Source of the DNA: Cytobacillus oceanisediminis | GTDB taxonomy: Bacteria; Bacillota; Bacilli; Bacillales; Cytobacillaceae | Direction: 5' to 3' | NCBI RefSeq assembly: GCF_003182355.1 | Contig: NZ_QGTW01000001.1 | Span: 558,001 to 622,000, forward strand | DNA length: 64,000 nucleotides | Shown here: in pieces, positions 8,383 to 18,072 of the stretch | Layout of the letters: each line of letters begins with the position of its first letter | Numbering within the stretch: position 1 is the first letter of the stretch | The notes under the pieces: model-generated | Database searches by the model: none | The model's input: the letters and a program-made list of their open reading frames with translations, nothing else | Told to the model about the DNA's origin: nothing | Made by a program: the position numbers and the translations under genes

Positions 8383-9650
8383 CAGCTTCGCCCCCTTTTT
8401 GGAAAGATTGACACACTGATGGCAAAACAAATGATACATACACCCATAAGAAAGAGAATCGGGAATAGTAAGTCATTGAAATGGCTATATTGTACCCATT
8501 CAATAAGGGCTATTTGTGTTAGGCCATTTGGTGTCCATTCGCCGATTTTTTGAATGGGCTCTGGAAGTCCCTCAAGCGGAAAGAAGCTGCCGCCGAGAAC
8601 GCCAAACCCCATAATAATGAGTGTAGAAATTCCACTTGCTGCATTACTATCACTTAAATGGAGTGTAATAGCTGTAAATAAAGCGGAAAGTCCTCCAACT
8701 GTTAAGGCAAAGGCGATCAGGACGGCTCCTAATCCAGCCCAGAACGTGAATGATTTATCAGGAAATACATTTAACAGCAATTGAACAACCGTAAGGGTAA
8801 TGGCGAATTGCATACATGCCAGAATAAAGGCTGATACCGTTTTCCCCAATAAAAAGACCAACGGATGCCTGTTTGTTAACAGGATCCGATTAAACACCTG
8901 CTCCCGCTTTTCTGTGCTCGTTTTTAGCGCCACCGTTTGAGACATAAATAAGGCAAACAGAGTACCGATTGCGATTGTAAAATATTGGGACATAGTATAC
9001 GTATCAACCCCATTATCCCCTTCAACCACTTCCTTTCCTCCTTGGGGCAGTACTGGTTCTGCTGAGGCCAGCATCGCTTTTCTCCCAAGGGCAAAATGCA
9101 TATTTAATGTATTTAAATAGTTATGAACGATCTCTTGAAGGGTACTGACTTCAGTAGATTGCTTTGCTGCTAAAATGGATACGAACCCTTGAGATGGTTC
9201 CCCTAATAGGACACTGGATAGAACGTTATTTGTAAACCCTTCAGGAATCTTAACAACCGCATCCAGCTGCCCGTTTTTCACTTGTTCCTCTGCTTCCTGT
9301 TCACTTAAATCCTTTACGGTCACCCAATCCTGCATATCAGGGCTATTCAGAAAATCAGCAACAAGCCGGACAGGATCAAGCTTTGCTGCTTCTGCAAGTA
9401 CTGTATTCTTTTCTTCAGATGATAAGGCCTTCTTTTCCACAGCGTTTTCAAATTGTTCTTTCCCCTTATCCACATCATCTTCCTGCACCACTGCTATTTC
9501 TATATGAACAGCTTCTTCATCCTCATTGAAAAGACCTGAAAAGGCGAAGTTTAAGACAACAATAATGAGGATGGGAAGTAATAAAGCCAATAAGATTTCT
9601 TTGCGGTCTCTCCAGAAAACCAGCAGGTCTTTATAAATAAAAGTGCCCAT
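8382..9650 (-). CDS. ABC-2 type transporter permease (first)
   Basis: 422 residues, same plan as its neighbour: span at ~18-38, long hydrophilic extracytoplasmic part (about 40-220, with SLLGEPSQGFVSI), then six spans with a GFGVLGGSFFPLEGLP loop typical of ABC2_membrane_3/YhgE-like exporters. ATG start with GAGAGGTG upstream, 14 bp behind the ATPase gene. Confidence 0.87.
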   Translation of the reverse strand: MGTFIYKDLLVFWRDRKEILLALLLPILIIVVLNFAFSGLFNEDEEAVHIEIAVVQEDDVDKGKEQFENAVEKKALSSEEKNTVLAEAAKLDPVRLVADFLNSPDMQDWVTVKDLSEQEAEEQVKNGQLDAVVKIPEGFTNNVLSSVLLGEPSQGFVSILAAKQSTEVSTLQEIVHNYLNTLNMHFALGRKAMLASAEPVLPQGGKEVVEGDNGVDTYTMSQYFTIAIGTLFALFMSQTVALKTSTEKREQVFNRILLTNRHPLVFLLGKTVSAFILACMQFAITLTVVQLLLNVFPDKSFTFWAGLGAVLIAFALTVGGLSALFTAITLHLSDSNAASGISTLIIMGFGVLGGSFFPLEGLPEPIQKIGEWTPNGLTQIALIEWVQYSHFNDLLFPILFLMGVCIICFAISVSIFPKRGRS

Positions 9651-9664
9651 TTTTTCACCTCTCC

Positions 9665-10597
9665 TTAATCGCGCAGCGTTTTCCCTGTAAGGTGTAAAAA
9701 GACATCCTCTAGGCTTGGAATTTCTACTCTATAATTAACGATTTGAATGCCTTCCTTTTCTGCAGCATGCACGAGTTCGCTTAAAAGATTGTGATTCTTT
9801 TTTGCAAGTATGCGAAGCCCATCATTTGTTTCATCCACTTGAAGAACAGCCGGGATGGATTTGATCTTGTCAATGAACGCTTCACTTCTCTTACTGAGCT
9901 GAACCTGGATGGTATCTTCACTGGATAAAATACTTAACAATTCTTGCTTGCTGCCAGTCGCGATAACTTTCCCATGATCCATGATGTAAACTCGATTGCA
10001 TAGTTGCTCGACTTCTTCCATGTAATGACTGGTGTAAAGGACGGTCGTGCCAAACATTTTATTTAAATCCCGAACGGTCTCTAAGATATGGTTTCTGGAT
10101 TGGGGATCAATGCCGACAGTTGGTTCATCCAGTATGAGAAACCTTGGATCATGCAGCAGAGCAGCTGCTATGTTTATTCTTCTTTTCATCCCGCCGGAAA
10201 AGGTTTTAATAAGCTCCTTTTGACGATCCTTTAAGCCAACCATGTTCAGCACTTCCTGAATCCGCTCTTCTAAAATGTTCTTTTTCACCCGATAGGCTTT
10301 ACCGAAAAATTTAAGATTTTCATAGGCCGAAAGCTCCTCATATAACGCAATTTCCTGCGGGACAACCCCAAGCACTTTTCGGAGGTCAGAAGGGTCTTGG
10401 ATCGTACTTTTCCCATCAAGCTTGACATCCCCGGATGTGGGCCGAATGAGGGAAGCAATCATGGAAATCGTTGTGGACTTACCGGCGCCATTCGGTCCAA
10501 GCAGCCCCACTGATTCCCCCGCATGTAAATAAAGGTTGATTTCATCTACCACTTTTTTATCTTTAAAACTTTTCGTAAGTTTTACTGTTTCCAGCAT
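9665..10597 (-). CDS. ABC transporter ATP-binding protein
   Basis: 310 residues from ATG 10595-10597, chosen because AAAGGAG lies eight bases upstream; the longer frame adds 20 unlikely residues. Walker A GPNGAGKST, Q-loop VPQEIALYE, signature FSGGMKRRINIAAAL, Walker B FLILDEPTVGID and H-loop TSHYMEEVEQL are all intact; a C-terminal ~90-residue domain ends PSLEDVFLHLTGKTLRD, as in DrrA/CcmA-type drug-export ATPases. Confidence 0.93.
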   Translation of the reverse strand: MLETVKLTKSFKDKKVVDEINLYLHAGESVGLLGPNGAGKSTTISMIASLIRPTSGDVKLDGKSTIQDPSDLRKVLGVVPQEIALYEELSAYENLKFFGKAYRVKKNILEERIQEVLNMVGLKDRQKELIKTFSGGMKRRINIAAALLHDPRFLILDEPTVGIDPQSRNHILETVRDLNKMFGTTVLYTSHYMEEVEQLCNRVYIMDHGKVIATGSKQELLSILSSEDTIQVQLSKRSEAFIDKIKSIPAVLQVDETNDGLRILAKKNHNLLSELVHAAEKEGIQIVNYRVEIPSLEDVFLHLTGKTLRD

Positions 10598-10714
10598 GAT
10601 TTCGCACTCCTTTATTGATTTGTTACATTTAAGATATAAAAAAGGAAACAGCATCACTACTGTCTCCCGTCACGAGTTATGTATTTAACCATTACTTTGA
10701 TCATTATATATGAA

Positions 10715-11347
10715 TTATACAAGATTATGGCGGATGGCATAGATGGCGAGCTGTGTCCGGTCTCTCAAGTCTAATTTCGTTAAAATCTGGCTTGTATTAT
10801 TTTTTACGGTGCCTGTGGAAATGGCAAGCCGTTCTGCGATTTCCCCATTGCTGAGCCCTTCCCCAATACACTTTAAGATGGCCCGTTCTCTGGGTGTTAG
10901 AGAAGGATCCGGTTCCTTGGTGTCCTGCTGTTTCATTAACTGGGGAACGACCTTTGCAGCCACCCCTTCTTCTATGGATAACCCGCCCTTTAGTGCACTT
11001 CGGATCGAACGGAGCAGTGAATCCGTGTCACCGTTTTTTAGAATGTAGCCGCTCACGCCTATCCGAAGCGCCTCCATGACATAATCATCGTCATCAAAGG
11101 TTGTCAGCATTAGGATTTTGGTATGGGGCCAGCGGGACTGGATGATCTTCGCCGCTTTCAATCCATCCATGATAGGCATTCGAATATCAAGAATGGCAAT
11201 GTCAAATTGCATTTTTTCACAAAGGGAGATGGCTTCTTTGCCGTTATCTGTTTCACCTGTGACTTTGAACTCAGGTTCGGTTTCAATCATCATTTTTAAG
11301 CCCTGTCTTACCATTACCTGGTCTTCTGCGAGGAGTATTCGTATCAT
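10715..11347 (-). CDS. NarL/FixJ-type response regulator
   Basis: 210 residues from ATG 11345-11347 (AGAGGTGAT upstream). Receiver domain with LLAEDQ acidic pocket, phospho-acceptor Asp in DIAILDIRMP, LMLTTFDDDDYV and K in YILKNGD; C-terminal LuxR helix-turn-helix LTPRERAILKCIGEGLSNGEIAERL. Partner of the kinase at 11591; both precede the ABC genes on one strand, so it probably controls the exporter. It is separated from the kinase by a GC-rich repeat. Confidence 0.92.
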   Translation of the reverse strand: MIRILLAEDQVMVRQGLKMMIETEPEFKVTGETDNGKEAISLCEKMQFDIAILDIRMPIMDGLKAAKIIQSRWPHTKILMLTTFDDDDYVMEALRIGVSGYILKNGDTDSLLRSIRSALKGGLSIEEGVAAKVVPQLMKQQDTKEPDPSLTPRERAILKCIGEGLSNGEIAERLAISTGTVKNNTSQILTKLDLRDRTQLAIYAIRHNLV

Positions 11348-11417
11348 GGTTATCACCTCTACTTTACCTTTTTTGCTTTTTTCTTCAATAATTTTATTTG
11401 TGCTTTGAATGATGCCC

Positions 11418-11545
11418 GTTGATTTCCGCTGCAGGCACTCGCTTTCCGTGGGGCGTGCGCTGAGCCTCCTCGACGCTCTGCGTCTGCGGGGTCTCACCTG
11501 TCACGCTACTCCCACAGGAGTCTCGCACCTTCCGCTCCAATCAAC
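11418..11545. repeat. GC-rich dispersed intergenic repeat of Bacillus type
   Basis: About 128 bp bounded by GTTGATT and AATCAAC, with the blocks TTTCCGCTGCAGGCACTCGC, GAGCCTCCTCG, GCGGGGTCTC and AGGAGTCTCGCACCTTCCGC. From memory this family occurs many times in Bacillus/Cytobacillus intergenic regions. Much more GC-rich than its surroundings and placed between kinase and response regulator, where it may act as an RNA structure. Confidence 0.75.
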
Positions 11546-11590
11546 TCAGCGGGGAAATTTGATTAGCCGCTTAAAACACCAAAAACAGCC

Positions 11591-12712
11591 TTACTTTATT
11601 TTAATATATCCGCTGACTATGAAATGCCCTTCCGTTTGGTACACTTTTAAACTGCCATTATGTTTTTCTAACCGCTGTCTCATCTGACTTAGTCCGAAGC
11701 CTTCCTGATAGCCATCCGTTCCAGAGGCTGGATTCCGAATCTCGAATCGAAAAATACTGCCGCCTGGTGCTTCGAAGGTAATCTCTGCTTCCTTCGTATC
11801 ACTATGTTTCATTATATTTGTTAATGCTTCCTGGACAGAACGATAAATCACAAATGATTGTTCACCTGTCAAAGGCGCAGAAAAGGCACCGTATTTTACA
11901 GAAAAATGAATATGCATCATATTTTCCAATTCCAGTTTGCGAATTAATCGCAAGACACCAGGAAGTCCGCCCGTATCATTCGCCTTAAGTGATTTCACAG
12001 CTCTGCGTGTTTCGTTTAGGCTTTCATTAGCCAGTTCCTTTAATGATTGCACTCTTTTCTTATGGTCTTCATTGATTTGCAATCGAAACATTTCCAGCTG
12101 CATAATGAGTGCCGTCAGCTTATGTCCCACGGAATCATGGATTTCATGGGCAATCAGCACCCGTTCCTCCTGCCTGGCCAGTTCCTCCTCTGAGACAGCC
12201 CTTCGCTTTACATCGCGATATTCACCTAAAATCGCCTCGTAACGTGCTTCCACATCCATTAGCTGGACCTTTGTTTTCTTATAATGGATGAGAGCTATGA
12301 AAAGGAAAAGGATGTATATTGCTATAGAAATTTGAATGAAAAAACCTAGATTACTATTTAAAACGGTGATCCCTAACCCGAATGCACCAATTGTCCCATT
12401 AGCCAGACTATACCGAAGCGGCAGGCGATAAAAGCCCTCGGCGATTAGAAGGGAGATTATCAGAACAAGAAAGGGGTTAAACTCACCATTGTAGGGAAAT
12501 AGGATGGCTGTCGCAATGCTGGTATTCGTACCTAATAGGACAAATAAAATTATGGGCTTTTTTTCAATTAACGGAACGATAAAAAAAAGCAGGAAGTACA
12601 ATGCCACTCCTAATATACCAGCAGTTAATTGATTTATAGGAAGGTTGATGTAGCCGATCGTAAATGGCCAAACAACCACGTTTAAAAGGATCCATAGCCA
12701 ATAGGATTTCAT
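11591..12712 (-). CDS. Two-component sensor histidine kinase (HisKA_3 type)
   Basis: 373 residues from ATG 12710-12712, chosen for GGAG seven bases upstream (a longer frame starts at 12811). About five membrane spans (residues 5-150), a coiled linker, then the phospho-acceptor region LIAHEIHDSVGHKL and the ATPase region with N box VQEALTNIMKHS and G box EGFGLSQMRQRLE. Lacks a large sensor loop, like DesK/LiaS-type intramembrane sensors. Heads the kinase-regulator-exporter operon. Confidence 0.9.
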   Translation of the reverse strand: MKSYWLWILLNVVVWPFTIGYINLPINQLTAGILGVALYFLLFFIVPLIEKKPIILFVLLGTNTSIATAILFPYNGEFNPFLVLIISLLIAEGFYRLPLRYSLANGTIGAFGLGITVLNSNLGFFIQISIAIYILFLFIALIHYKKTKVQLMDVEARYEAILGEYRDVKRRAVSEEELARQEERVLIAHEIHDSVGHKLTALIMQLEMFRLQINEDHKKRVQSLKELANESLNETRRAVKSLKANDTGGLPGVLRLIRKLELENMMHIHFSVKYGAFSAPLTGEQSFVIYRSVQEALTNIMKHSDTKEAEITFEAPGGSIFRFEIRNPASGTDGYQEGFGLSQMRQRLEKHNGSLKVYQTEGHFIVSGYIKIK

Positions 12713-12798
12713 GAAATAACTCCATTTCATAAAGGGAATACAACTGTATATTTTATCATTTAATAACAAAATTAACCATATATAAATACATACATTAT

Positions 12799-12833
12799 GA
12801 TTAAAAGACACTCCTCAGAAGTGTCTTTTAATC
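12799..12833. terminator. Bidirectional terminator hairpin
   Basis: Perfect 14-bp inverted repeat GATTAAAAGACACT / AGTGTCTTTTAATC with a 7-base loop; T-rich on both strands. Separates the kinase operon from the defence island. Confidence 0.7.
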
Positions 12834-12885
12834 ATTTAATATTGATAACCAGTTTATCTGTTAATGGATGCTTCATCATAATTTC

Positions 12886-13008
12886 TTATTTCTTCCCGCC
12901 GATAATCAGCTTAAGTTCCGGCTTACCTCTATTTTTAATTCTCTTCAGCAACTCATCCGCGAACTTATCTGGATTCTTTCTGATTTCTTCTCTAGAAACT
13001 CTTTTCAC
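12886..13008 (-). CDS. Small basic ORF, unknown (low confidence)
   Basis: 40 codons from GTG 13006-13008, with AAAGGGGGAAAG about seven bases upstream. Starts VKRVSREEIRKNPDKFADEL and ends IIGGKK; very basic, no membrane segment. Just upstream (13010-13130) another frame reads MELEFAKIEEDEETLYK, stop, TKEICEYRLHYHFERKGER, which looks like a decayed short gene. I do not recognise either. Confidence 0.35.
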   Translation of the reverse strand: MKRVSREEIRKNPDKFADELLKRIKNRGKPELKLIIGGKK

Positions 13009-13179
13009 TGTTATCTTTCCCCCTTTCGCTCAAAGTGATAATGAAGCCGATACTCACAGATTTCCTTAGTCTATTTATATAGGGTTTCTTCATCTTCTTC
13101 TATTTTAGCAAACTCTAATTCCATCCTAAAGGTGATCAATCGTTTATAATTGCCGCTCCATTAGGCTGCTGTTTCCTAT

Positions 13180-13515
13180 TCATTCTTCGACTTCTATTAA
13201 AAAGATTTTCTCCTTAAATCCACCGCGTTTTTTAGCCTTTTGTTTTCGTAATTCCTCCACCTTCTCAATCGATGCCCCATGAGACTCAGCGAGTGCATAA
13301 ATAATTTCGAGTAAATCAGCTAACTCTTCAAGCGCCTCTGCATGATTATTCGTGTTTATATACTCATTAAGCTCTTCGAAACTCTTTTTCTTGAGTTCTT
13401 TAATGAATTCTGACTGGTCAAGAATTCTTGTTGAATAGTTCTTGTCTGTTCCTGCAATGATTTCTGGGATACGGTCACGAACTAGTTTATTGTAAGTAGG
13501 TATTGTTATCCTCAC
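13180..13515 (-). CDS. MazG-like nucleotide pyrophosphohydrolase
   Basis: 111 residues. All-alpha NTP-PPase: YNKLVRDRIPEIIAG opening, metal-binding EELNEY and EALEELADLLEII (EExxE and ExxD). Such enzymes hydrolyse NTPs or phosphoribosyl-ATP-like substrates. The only in-frame conventional start is GTG at 13513-13515, inside the Shine-Dalgarno-like AAAGGTGAGG. By comparison with the paralogue at 26553, which starts ATG CCA, the homologous position here is ATA CCT, six bases after AAAGGTGAGG. So the start is either AUA or the upstream GTG. Confidence 0.75.
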   Translation of the reverse strand: MRITIPTYNKLVRDRIPEIIAGTDKNYSTRILDQSEFIKELKKKSFEELNEYINTNNHAEALEELADLLEIIYALAESHGASIEKVEELRKQKAKKRGGFKEKIFLIEVEE

Positions 13516-13543
13516 CTTTAAGTCATTTCACAAAATAGATTTT

Positions 13544-16024
13544 TTACTGTACACTGCCCAACATGTCAATCAATTCTTTAAAAATGGAAGACGGATTTCT
13601 TTGTAATAGATCTAATGATTCAGTTTTTTGATAACTTTTCCCTATCAAAGATACTTTTCTATCTTCTTTATTAATCTTTATTAAAATATTTTTGATCCTA
13701 TATTCTTCAACCATGGTAGCCATATCAAGATTAACCGAATCTAGTTCAATGGATATTCTGTCGGAAACCCTTCTAAGCATTCTCCATAACGTTTTTTCTT
13801 CTTTCGATTTCATAAACAGTTCTGGAAGCTCTGTAGACTCTTTCAAATTGTTCAATGTTGTATACATATATTCAGCAATACCATATCCAACAGGTTTAAT
13901 AATTGGATTACAATTTATCCAATGCTCCACTTCAAATTGCATGTATTCATCGTTTCCTGATTTCACGGGCCTAATATCCTTAACCCTGCCATAGCAAATG
14001 ACTCCATTATGCTCTAATACACCATTCTTCACATAAAGAGCTATATACCTTGTCTCTTGCCATCCAGCTTTTAGTTTATTTACAGGAATACGATAGCAGC
14101 CAGTCTGTTTATAGCTAATATATTCTTCCCGATCTCTAACAAGCCCTACAAGAACTTTCTCGTCCAGACCGGAGTTCCACTCTTCCAATGTTCCCCTTGG
14201 CAAAATTCCTTCCTGCTGGATTTCCTCAGGGCTTTTTTCAATAAGCCTCTCCACAAATCTTTCGACTAGATCAGTTGCATTAGGGAGAAATGGCAGCCCA
14301 CCAATATTTACTTTATCGATGCTCTTATAGAAGTGATGGTTCTGGTAAAGCTCTTCATTAAACCAAGGAAACAATACATAGGCTCCAAAAGCGGTTCTTT
14401 CATATGGCCCATCATTGTAGGCAACTATTGAATCTCGATAACGGTGCATGGTATTTATATCATCTTCAAGCGGTCCGGGTTGCTTATATCGGTTTTGATA
14501 ATAACTTCCTTCTTGGGCGTAATCGATTCGATACTTGGCATCAAATACATAATTATAGGTAAAGTCTTTCCCCTTTTTAGCAATGCTGAGCATGGTATCT
14601 GGCTTTTGAGGAATGGTTGGCAAACCGCTTTCATACTTTTGGTAAGTCAGAATAATTTCTTCTTTGGTATATGGGTGTTTATATTTTCTTGTCGCAGATC
14701 GATTGGTTTGAAGATTTACAAACAAGCCTTCACGGTTTACCTGGATAATGTCCTGGCTAACGAGCTGATACTTTCTATCAAGGATTTGTCCGAACTTTAA
14801 GAATGTCCAATATTCATATAGAGTTGCTACATCTTTTACAGACATCTGATATAGCTTTCCTTGAAGCATTAACCCCTTAGATACTGTCAGATAGATTTGA
14901 AATGCATCTCGATAGCCAGGTGCCATTTGCAGAACTAAACTAAGAATAGACCGATCTAGCTTTTTTATTCCCTTCCAAAATGGATTTTTCTGCTTACCCT
15001 CCAATTGCTTAATCATTTCGATAATCTTGTCTAAAAGATCAGCATTAGGTTCTGTTTCCCATCTCGATCTTCTATTAGTCAATGTTTCTAGCAAATCAAA
15101 AAGCTTATTTGTGACCCGCTGCATCATCCATTTCACATATCGATTTTCTAATGTATCAAATGTAAGTTCCTTTTTGACCCGGAGGCCTTCAGTTGGCATC
15201 AATGTTTTGTTATTTTTATGGATGCCATTTGTAACCTCTGTGAATAGATGAGGTCTTTTTTTTAAATAGCTCCTGCTTCTAGTGTCTAACTTATTTAATT
15301 GGTCTCCCCTAACTTTTTCATACGTTTTTTGGAGAAGATGATGAGGCTGCCGTTCAATGCGATTAACAGCCTGAATGAACTGATCAAAATGCTTACTGAT
15401 TAAACGGTAAAATTCACTTCTTGATGGCTTGCCGTCAAGTTTCACTTGAGCTCCTAAATAGGTTTTCCGGATAAAATGAAAGGCAAGATTATAAATTTCA
15501 TCGTTTACTTCTTCTAAAAGCTTTTTATAATCCTTTTTGTAATCAAGCTTTGCTGGGAAAATCTCTAACGTTACCTCTAACAACTTCTTACTGCCGTCTC
15601 TAATTTCAAAGGTTGTTAATCCCACTTCATTCTGGAACTGTAAATTCCCCACTAACACATAAGTATTGGTGATTTCCACTCTGGAAACGGATTGCCTTAA
15701 ACCAGGATGCTCATGATAAAAGGATAAGTCTCTGCTTATTTTAGGTATGACAATAACCTGATAAACTCCATTTTCGAAAAAGATAGGCCTTAATTGAGTA
15801 GATTCCTGGAGCAGCTGCGTCTCAATATCATAGATTAATACCCGATTTACCATATCCCCATGAACAGAAAACTGCATGACATCATGCCTATCCATTGCAC
15901 GATACTGTTTTAACCCTTCATACCTCTCATGATAAGGCTTTCCTTTTATTACAAGAGAGAAATCTTCTGTTTCGATCTTAACCAATTCTACATCATCACG
16001 AGATCCAGAAGGATGTAAAGCCAT
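13544..16024 (-). CDS. DUF2357-domain protein, McrC-like partner of an AAA restriction factor
   Basis: 826 residues. An N-terminal beta-rich DUF2357 region (about 1-300) is followed by a C-terminal PD-(D/E)XK-like nuclease region: YNYVFDAKYRIDYAQ (D..AKYR, residues ~505-520) gives the catalytic Asp and Lys, with IPQKPDTML upstream. The family pairs with McrB-like AAA proteins in two-gene type IV-like restriction systems. ATG at 16022-16024 with GGAGG ten bases before, overlapping the AAA gene by 29 bp. This nuclease subunit is intact while its motor gene is broken. Confidence 0.75.
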   Translation of the reverse strand: MALHPSGSRDDVELVKIETEDFSLVIKGKPYHERYEGLKQYRAMDRHDVMQFSVHGDMVNRVLIYDIETQLLQESTQLRPIFFENGVYQVIVIPKISRDLSFYHEHPGLRQSVSRVEITNTYVLVGNLQFQNEVGLTTFEIRDGSKKLLEVTLEIFPAKLDYKKDYKKLLEEVNDEIYNLAFHFIRKTYLGAQVKLDGKPSRSEFYRLISKHFDQFIQAVNRIERQPHHLLQKTYEKVRGDQLNKLDTRSRSYLKKRPHLFTEVTNGIHKNNKTLMPTEGLRVKKELTFDTLENRYVKWMMQRVTNKLFDLLETLTNRRSRWETEPNADLLDKIIEMIKQLEGKQKNPFWKGIKKLDRSILSLVLQMAPGYRDAFQIYLTVSKGLMLQGKLYQMSVKDVATLYEYWTFLKFGQILDRKYQLVSQDIIQVNREGLFVNLQTNRSATRKYKHPYTKEEIILTYQKYESGLPTIPQKPDTMLSIAKKGKDFTYNYVFDAKYRIDYAQEGSYYQNRYKQPGPLEDDINTMHRYRDSIVAYNDGPYERTAFGAYVLFPWFNEELYQNHHFYKSIDKVNIGGLPFLPNATDLVERFVERLIEKSPEEIQQEGILPRGTLEEWNSGLDEKVLVGLVRDREEYISYKQTGCYRIPVNKLKAGWQETRYIALYVKNGVLEHNGVICYGRVKDIRPVKSGNDEYMQFEVEHWINCNPIIKPVGYGIAEYMYTTLNNLKESTELPELFMKSKEEKTLWRMLRRVSDRISIELDSVNLDMATMVEEYRIKNILIKINKEDRKVSLIGKSYQKTESLDLLQRNPSSIFKELIDMLGSVQ

Positions 16025-17142
16025 CTGCTTGTAACCTCCTAAGCATCTCCATCACTTTTCGAGCGCTCTTAGGATAAATAACACTTTGCTCATCGAACTG
16101 AAAATCCTCATCCTCCTGATACTCAGTATTAGTAAATATTAGATATAACTCCCTTAGCAGCTGATCAATTCTTGAGTCACTTCCAGACAGACGCGGCAGG
16201 ATCTTCTGAAGGATACAATGATCAAATGCTTCCTCAAAAGTCATTAGATCACCTTCTTTGTTATAGGCAAGATAGAAGGAGATTTCATCCCTAACCCGGT
16301 AACCAATATGTGCATTAATAAGTTGAAGTGACTTATTAATCCTTACCAGCTCACTTGTAGCCTTTTCGATAATCTCTGTATCTACTTTGTACAGATCCTT
16401 CAAATGTAAATACTTTGAGGCAAGCTGACTTTGTCCTAATTCTAATGGAGCTATGTCCTCAAGATCCTGGAGAAAAGTTAAATGATCCAACTCAACCCGA
16501 TTAAACTCAATCGTATTAGCCCGGTCTAACACCTTTTTACTAAAGGGGTGTGTTGTTTCATCCATATTGACGGTTCCAATAACATAAAGATTATTAGGGA
16601 GTGTGACCTCTTCCTTTGCGACCCTCCGGTGACAAAGTAGAAGAAACAACCTTCCCATCCTCCCACCTTCTACTCTCCATCACACTGAGAATATCACTGA
16701 AGTAATATTCAACTCGTGCCAAATTCATCTCATCTAAAAGAATAAAGTAAGGTAAATGTGGTTGCTCGTTTGCTACTCTAATAGCTTTAGATAAAGGGCC
16801 TTCTTTAAAATCTCCTTTGATATCTACATATCCTAATAAATCAGATCCGTCATCTTCCTTATGAAGACCATCCCTATTACTTTCTTCAAGAAACTTTTTA
16901 TAATGATTCAATGCAGCACTATACATCCTGTTCCCTTTTTGATTTTTCTCCTGAAACAAAGGATTGGATAGTATATTATCTATTATCTCTATGTTGTAAA
17001 TATTGTAGAGATTTATGATATTCAATCCAAATCTTTCAATCTCGGAACTAATAGTATCAATAGCACTTATGTATCTTTTTGAGGAATAAGAACTAATATT
17101 TTTATTTTCCTCTAACCACTTTATAAAGTTATTTTTATTCAT
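15996..17142 (-). pseudogene. McrB-like AAA ATPase, disrupted
   Basis: Two frames. The first (from ATG 17140-17142, AAGGTGATAAAA upstream) holds an N-terminal helical domain MNKNNFIKWLEE to ~residue 110, then passes directly to LLDEMNLARVEYYFSDILS, the Walker B region. Walker A, normally ~100 residues earlier, is missing, so an internal deletion near 16850 is likely. A +1 frameshift near 16610-16640 then separates this from VTLPNNLYVIGTVNMDETTHP (sensor 1) and LDRANTIEF. The protein cannot hydrolyse nucleotide without Walker A. Confidence 0.75.
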
Positions 17143-17193
17143 TTTTATCACCTTAAAAAAATAGTAAATCAGGAAAGCTATTTTGACTTTCAC

Positions 17194-17493
17194 CTATTTT
17201 TCTGGAAGAGGAAAAACAATCTTTTTTTAGCAATGGTGTTATATGTGTTTGTAAAGGAAGATGAAATTTTTTAGGAAAGGTGGAAGAGATAGCTGTTTCC
17301 GATCAGGTCTGTTTCTAAATTGGAAACATAGGTCAATCAGTTGCTATAGACAAGGGAGCCTGCGTTATACCAAATTCAGAAAGTTTTTTGTGGGTTCTTA
17401 TTTCAATTATTGGACAAGAAATTGGACAAAAAACTCAGATCCTGCACCTGAGTTTGGATTTACCTGTTAGATTTTGAATTCTACTAAATAATT
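17194..17493. other. Gene-poor gap with hairpin
   Basis: A plus-strand frame at about 17307-17470 (SVAIDKGACVIPNSESFLWV and on to a stop) looks like decayed coding DNA of unknown origin. An 8-bp stem AAACTCAG/CTGAGTTT at 17431-17455 lies inside it. No intact gene seen. Confidence 0.35.
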
Positions 17494-17910
17494 TCAGTTT
17501 TCTTTTGCTCTTGTAATGAAAGTTACTAAATCCTCTACAACTTTCTCTATATCGTTCTTAATTTCATGCTCCCAAACTCTTTTTATATGCCAACCCTGGT
17601 CCTTATAGTATTCAGTAACTTCCTTGTCACGTTCTACATTGCGATCAAGTTTCTTTTTCCAGAAAGAAGTATTAGTTTTCGGTGAATTTCCGTGAACAGG
17701 ACATTGATGCCAAAAACAAGAGTCTATAAATATTACAATTTTGTATTTCTTTATTGAAATATCAGGCTTACCAAACAAATACTTTGAATTTCGTCTAAAA
17801 CGTATTCCTTCTTTCCATAGTTGACTGGATACAATGTCTTCTAATTTGGAAATAGATTTAATTGCCTTCATATTGTTTCTTCGTTGTTCTTTCGTCATGA
17901 CATCGACCAA
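17494..17910 (-). CDS. vsr: Very short patch repair (Vsr) endonuclease
   Basis: 138 residues. Vsr nicks 5' of the T in T:G mismatches made when 5-methylcytosine deaminates in CCWGG (CTWGG) and similar sites. Visible: MTKEQRRNNMKAIKS opening, GKPDISIKKYKIVIFIDSCF with catalytic Asp, then WHQCPVH with the His/Cys zinc ligands, and NVERDKEV. Start TTG 17908-17910 chosen since AGGAG sits eight bases upstream; the ATG at 17898 lacks one. Its usual partner, a Dcm-type methyltransferase, lies 12 kb away at 29848. Confidence 0.92.
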   Translation of the reverse strand: MVDVMTKEQRRNNMKAIKSISKLEDIVSSQLWKEGIRFRRNSKYLFGKPDISIKKYKIVIFIDSCFWHQCPVHGNSPKTNTSFWKKKLDRNVERDKEVTEYYKDQGWHIKRVWEHEIKNDIEKVVEDLVTFITRAKEN

Positions 17911-18072
17911 TTTAATAACTCCTTTTTGTCTTATCTTCCCTTAATAAAAGGAAAAATAAACTCATAAATAAGTTATTTTGATATTGTACTGTTTTTGCTC
18001 TCTTATCAGCTGTAATGGAAATATATACCTTTCCAATTTCTTAAACCTTCATCATCGTGACCCCTAATTGCA
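17911..18072. other. Short gap before helicase remnant
   Basis: AT-rich; contains the likely vsr promoter region and no recognisable gene. Confidence 0.3.

Noticed and set aside
17261..17470. 69-codon plus-strand frame
   Set aside because: No RBS, odd composition; another frame over the same bases looks more like decayed coding DNA.
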